Source: Gardnerella piotii
GTDB taxonomy: Bacteria > Actinomycetota > Actinomycetes > Actinomycetales > Bifidobacteriaceae
Direction: 5' to 3'
NCBI RefSeq assembly: GCF_003397585.1
Contig: NZ_QJUV01000001.1
Location: 1,240,001 to 1,304,000, forward strand
DNA length: 64,000 nucleotides
Shown: positions 62,305 through 64,000 of the stretch, piece after piece
Layout: each line of letters opens with the position of its first letter
Numbering within the stretch: the stretch's first letter is position 1
Made by a program: the position numbers and the translations under genes
Notes under the pieces: generated by a model
What the model was told of the DNA's origin: nothing
The model's input: only the letters and a program-made list of their open reading frames with translations
The model's database searches: none

Positions 62305-64000
62305 CTAGAGCGAAGCGTTGTAATGCTGCACTTTAAGCGTACGGCGAGAAGAATCAAGCTTGCCGAGCACCATACGACGCAAAGCAAGGTCGGCATCCTT
62401 ATGCTCATCAAGCCAGCGCTGTCCGCGCTCAACCAACTCGTCTACATCCGCATAATTTGGATACAAGCCTTCAATCAAAGTTTCCGCCATATGGAATGTG
62501 CGATTCTTCCAAATCCACTCAACTTCCGCAAAGTAGCGCTCAACATAAGGCTTAACCAAATCACCTTTAGCAGTGCTTGCAAATCCAGCAACAACAGCAC
62601 CCATTTGCATATTAGTTAAATTGAGATTGCGCAAAGCCTGTTCAAAAGCCCAATCCTTAGCTTCTGCAGTTGAGCGAGCCGCACGAGCCTGGTATGCGTA
62701 TTCGCGATTCTCGGTAGTATCACGCTTAGCGAGTTCCGCATCAATTCCAGCTTCGTCCAAAACGTTCACGCCTGCAAGAGCAATAAGAATACTCCAACGC
62801 AAGTCGTTGTCGATTTCCAAACCTTCTAAGCGCACAGAACCGTCAAGCAATCCATTAGCGATTTGCACAAACTCACTATCTCCAACTTCGCCGTAGCCAA
62901 GATAAGCCTTTAGCAACTGGAACTGCTCGTCCGATCCTGCTTTAGCTGCCAAAGCCAACTGCCAGAGTTCGTGAGCAACATGCTTTGCAACTTCTGCTTG
63001 ACGCTCAGGCACAACATAGTGGCTTGCAGTTACCTTTACTTGACCAAGAGCATAGCGGAAAGTAGTTGATTCGTGCTCTGTTGCCAAGGCCTTAAGGCTA
63101 AGTTCCACAAAGCGCTCTGCTGGGAATTCTGCATCGCGAGTCATATCCCACAATGCAAGCCAAATAAGCGAGCGAGTCAAAGAATCCTTAAAGCGGTAGA
63201 GATTTTCTGCAGCAAATTCAAGCGACTTTTCGTCAAAGCGTAGCTTTGTGTAAGTCAAGTCGTCGTCGTTTACAAGAATAAGCGCAGGCCTTTGCAATCC
63301 GCGCGCTTCCGCCACTTCCGTCACTTCGCCATCAACATCTAGTTCGATTCGCTTTGTGCGCACAATTTCGCCACTTGCTTCGTCCACATTGTAGAATCCA
63401 ACAGCCAAGCGGTGTGCGCGCAAAACAGGATGCTCAACTGGCGCGCTCTGACGCAAACGCAAAGAAGCAATAGTGCCGTCGCTAGCTTCTTCGACTTCCG
63501 TAGAAATCGTGTTAATTCCAGCCTTTTCAAGCCATTGCGCGCTCCAAGCCTTAAGATCGCGGCCGCTTGTAAGCTCCAACTCGTGCAACAAATCAGCCAA
63601 AGTTGCGTTGCTATAGGCGTGCTTGCTTAAGTAGTTGTGAATTCCTTCAAAGAACTTTTTACGTCCAACATACGCTACAAGTTGTTTCAAAACAGAAGCA
63701 CCCTTTGCGTAAGTAATGCCATCGAAGTTAACGGAAGTGTCGTTCAAATCGTTGATTGGAGCCACGATCGGATGCGTTGTTGGAAGCTGATCTTGATTAA
63801 GCGCCCAACTCTTTTCGCCAGAATTAAACGTGCTCCAAGCGTCGTGCCATTCGGTTGCTTCAGCCGTTGCAAGCGTAGACGTAAACTCAGCAAAAGACTC
63901 GTTGAGCCAAAGATCGTTCCACCACTTCATAGTTACGTAGTCACCGAACCACATGTGTGCAAGCTCATGCAAGACTGTTACAACGCGGCGCTCAGCGTAT
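62305..64000 (-). CDS. pepN: Aminopeptidase N (M1), 5' part cut by window edge
   Basis: This enzyme removes N-terminal residues from peptides. The visible part starts within YAERRVVTVLHELAHMWFGD, which holds the zinc motif HELAH, followed by the zinc Glu in WLNESFAEF. It then runs through the ERAP1-like C-terminal domain to the stop at 62305. The N-terminal gluzincin beta domain and the GAMEN motif lie outside the window. An initiation codon near 63972 would split the zinc motif, so it is not the true start. Confidence 0.94.
   Translation of the reverse strand, partial: YAERRVVTVLHELAHMWFGDYVTMKWWNDLWLNESFAEFTSTLATAEATEWHDAWSTFNSGEKSWALNQDQLPTTHPIVAPINDLNDTSVNFDGITYAKGASVLKQLVAYVGRKKFFEGIHNYLSKHAYSNATLADLLHELELTSGRDLKAWSAQWLEKAGINTISTEVEEASDGTIASLRLRQSAPVEHPVLRAHRLAVGFYNVDEASGEIVRTKRIELDVDGEVTEVAEARGLQRPALILVNDDDLTYTKLRFDEKSLEFAAENLYRFKDSLTRSLIWLALWDMTRDAEFPAERFVELSLKALATEHESTTFRYALGQVKVTASHYVVPERQAEVAKHVAHELWQLALAAKAGSDEQFQLLKAYLGYGEVGDSEFVQIANGLLDGSVRLEGLEIDNDLRWSILIALAGVNVLDEAGIDAELAKRDTTENREYAYQARAARSTAEAKDWAFEQALRNLNLTNMQMGAVVAGFASTAKGDLVKPYVERYFAEVEWIWKNRTFHMAETLIEGLYPNYADVDELVERGQRWLDEHKDADLALRRMVLGKLDSSRRTLKVQHYNASL

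Overview
The window is a low-GC, gene-dense stretch of a bifidobacterial chromosome, most likely a Gardnerella species. The evidence is actinobacterial gene sets in familiar order (nrdR-LysM-lexA; infC-rpmI-rplT; dacB/tilS/hpt/ftsH; DUF3052; bL37), bifidobacteria-like proteins at about 40% GC, and anaerobic NrdD/NrdG. No insertion sequence, prophage, CRISPR array or rRNA operon is visible. Species assignment is inference from gene content.

Layout. 1-2.5 kb: nrdR, a small unknown gene, an SOS-type LysM gene divergent from lexA, then greA. 2.6-8.3 kb: FKBP isomerase, serine dehydratase, a P-type ATPase and a lipoprotein. 8.4-11.2 kb: tRNA-Glu, trmB, galE, tRNA-Phe and tRNA-Asp. 11.3-15.5 kb: a heterodimeric ABC exporter. 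15.7-19.7 kb: nrdG, nrdD and a DUF3052 gene. 19.9-21.7 kb: DEAD-box helicase. 22.1-27.9 kb: a giant surface protein gene. 28.4-34.8 kb: femX-like, ettA, DUF3180 and ftsH. 35-38.6 kb: hpt, tilS and dacB. 38.7-44.5 kb: an ABC-2 transporter, a processive GT2 and an AI-2E family protein. 44.6-50.1 kb: glnA, def, glmM, rplT, rpmI and infC. 50.3-55.9 kb: thiamine pyrophosphokinase, gap, ybaK, bL37, an exonuclease and murE. 56-64 kb: folC, ykoE, a CAU tRNA, a small unknown gene, fructokinase, pepP and the 3' part of pepN.

Four things stand out. (1) The surface protein gene carries a run of nine G (coding strand) inside its signal-peptide region. As read, the start and signal peptide are out of frame with the 1,900-residue body. 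Ten or seven G would give a perfect secretion signal, so this looks like a phase-variable adhesin caught OFF. (2) At least eight intergenic loci carry mosaics of three palindromic repeat modules (A, B and C). The roughly 125 bp C module folds into three hairpins, and its copies differ by paired compensatory changes, so the fold appears to be selected. Two direct C copies flank the surface gene. (3) FtsH has a roughly 235-residue C-terminal extension whose last 170 residues look like a decayed HPPK (FolK), followed by the DUF3180 gene. This looks like the remnant of the actinobacterial ftsH-fol operon fused to the protease. (4) tilS is inverted relative to the usual dacB-tilS-hpt-ftsH order, and its last codons lie in a repeat element.

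Most genes are core housekeeping: envelope (dacB, murE, glmM, femX-like), translation (ettA, tilS, def, infC operon, ybaK, bL37), central carbon and nitrogen metabolism (galE, gap, fructokinase, glnA), anaerobic dNTP supply, SOS response and vitamin salvage (TPK, YkoE, FolC).
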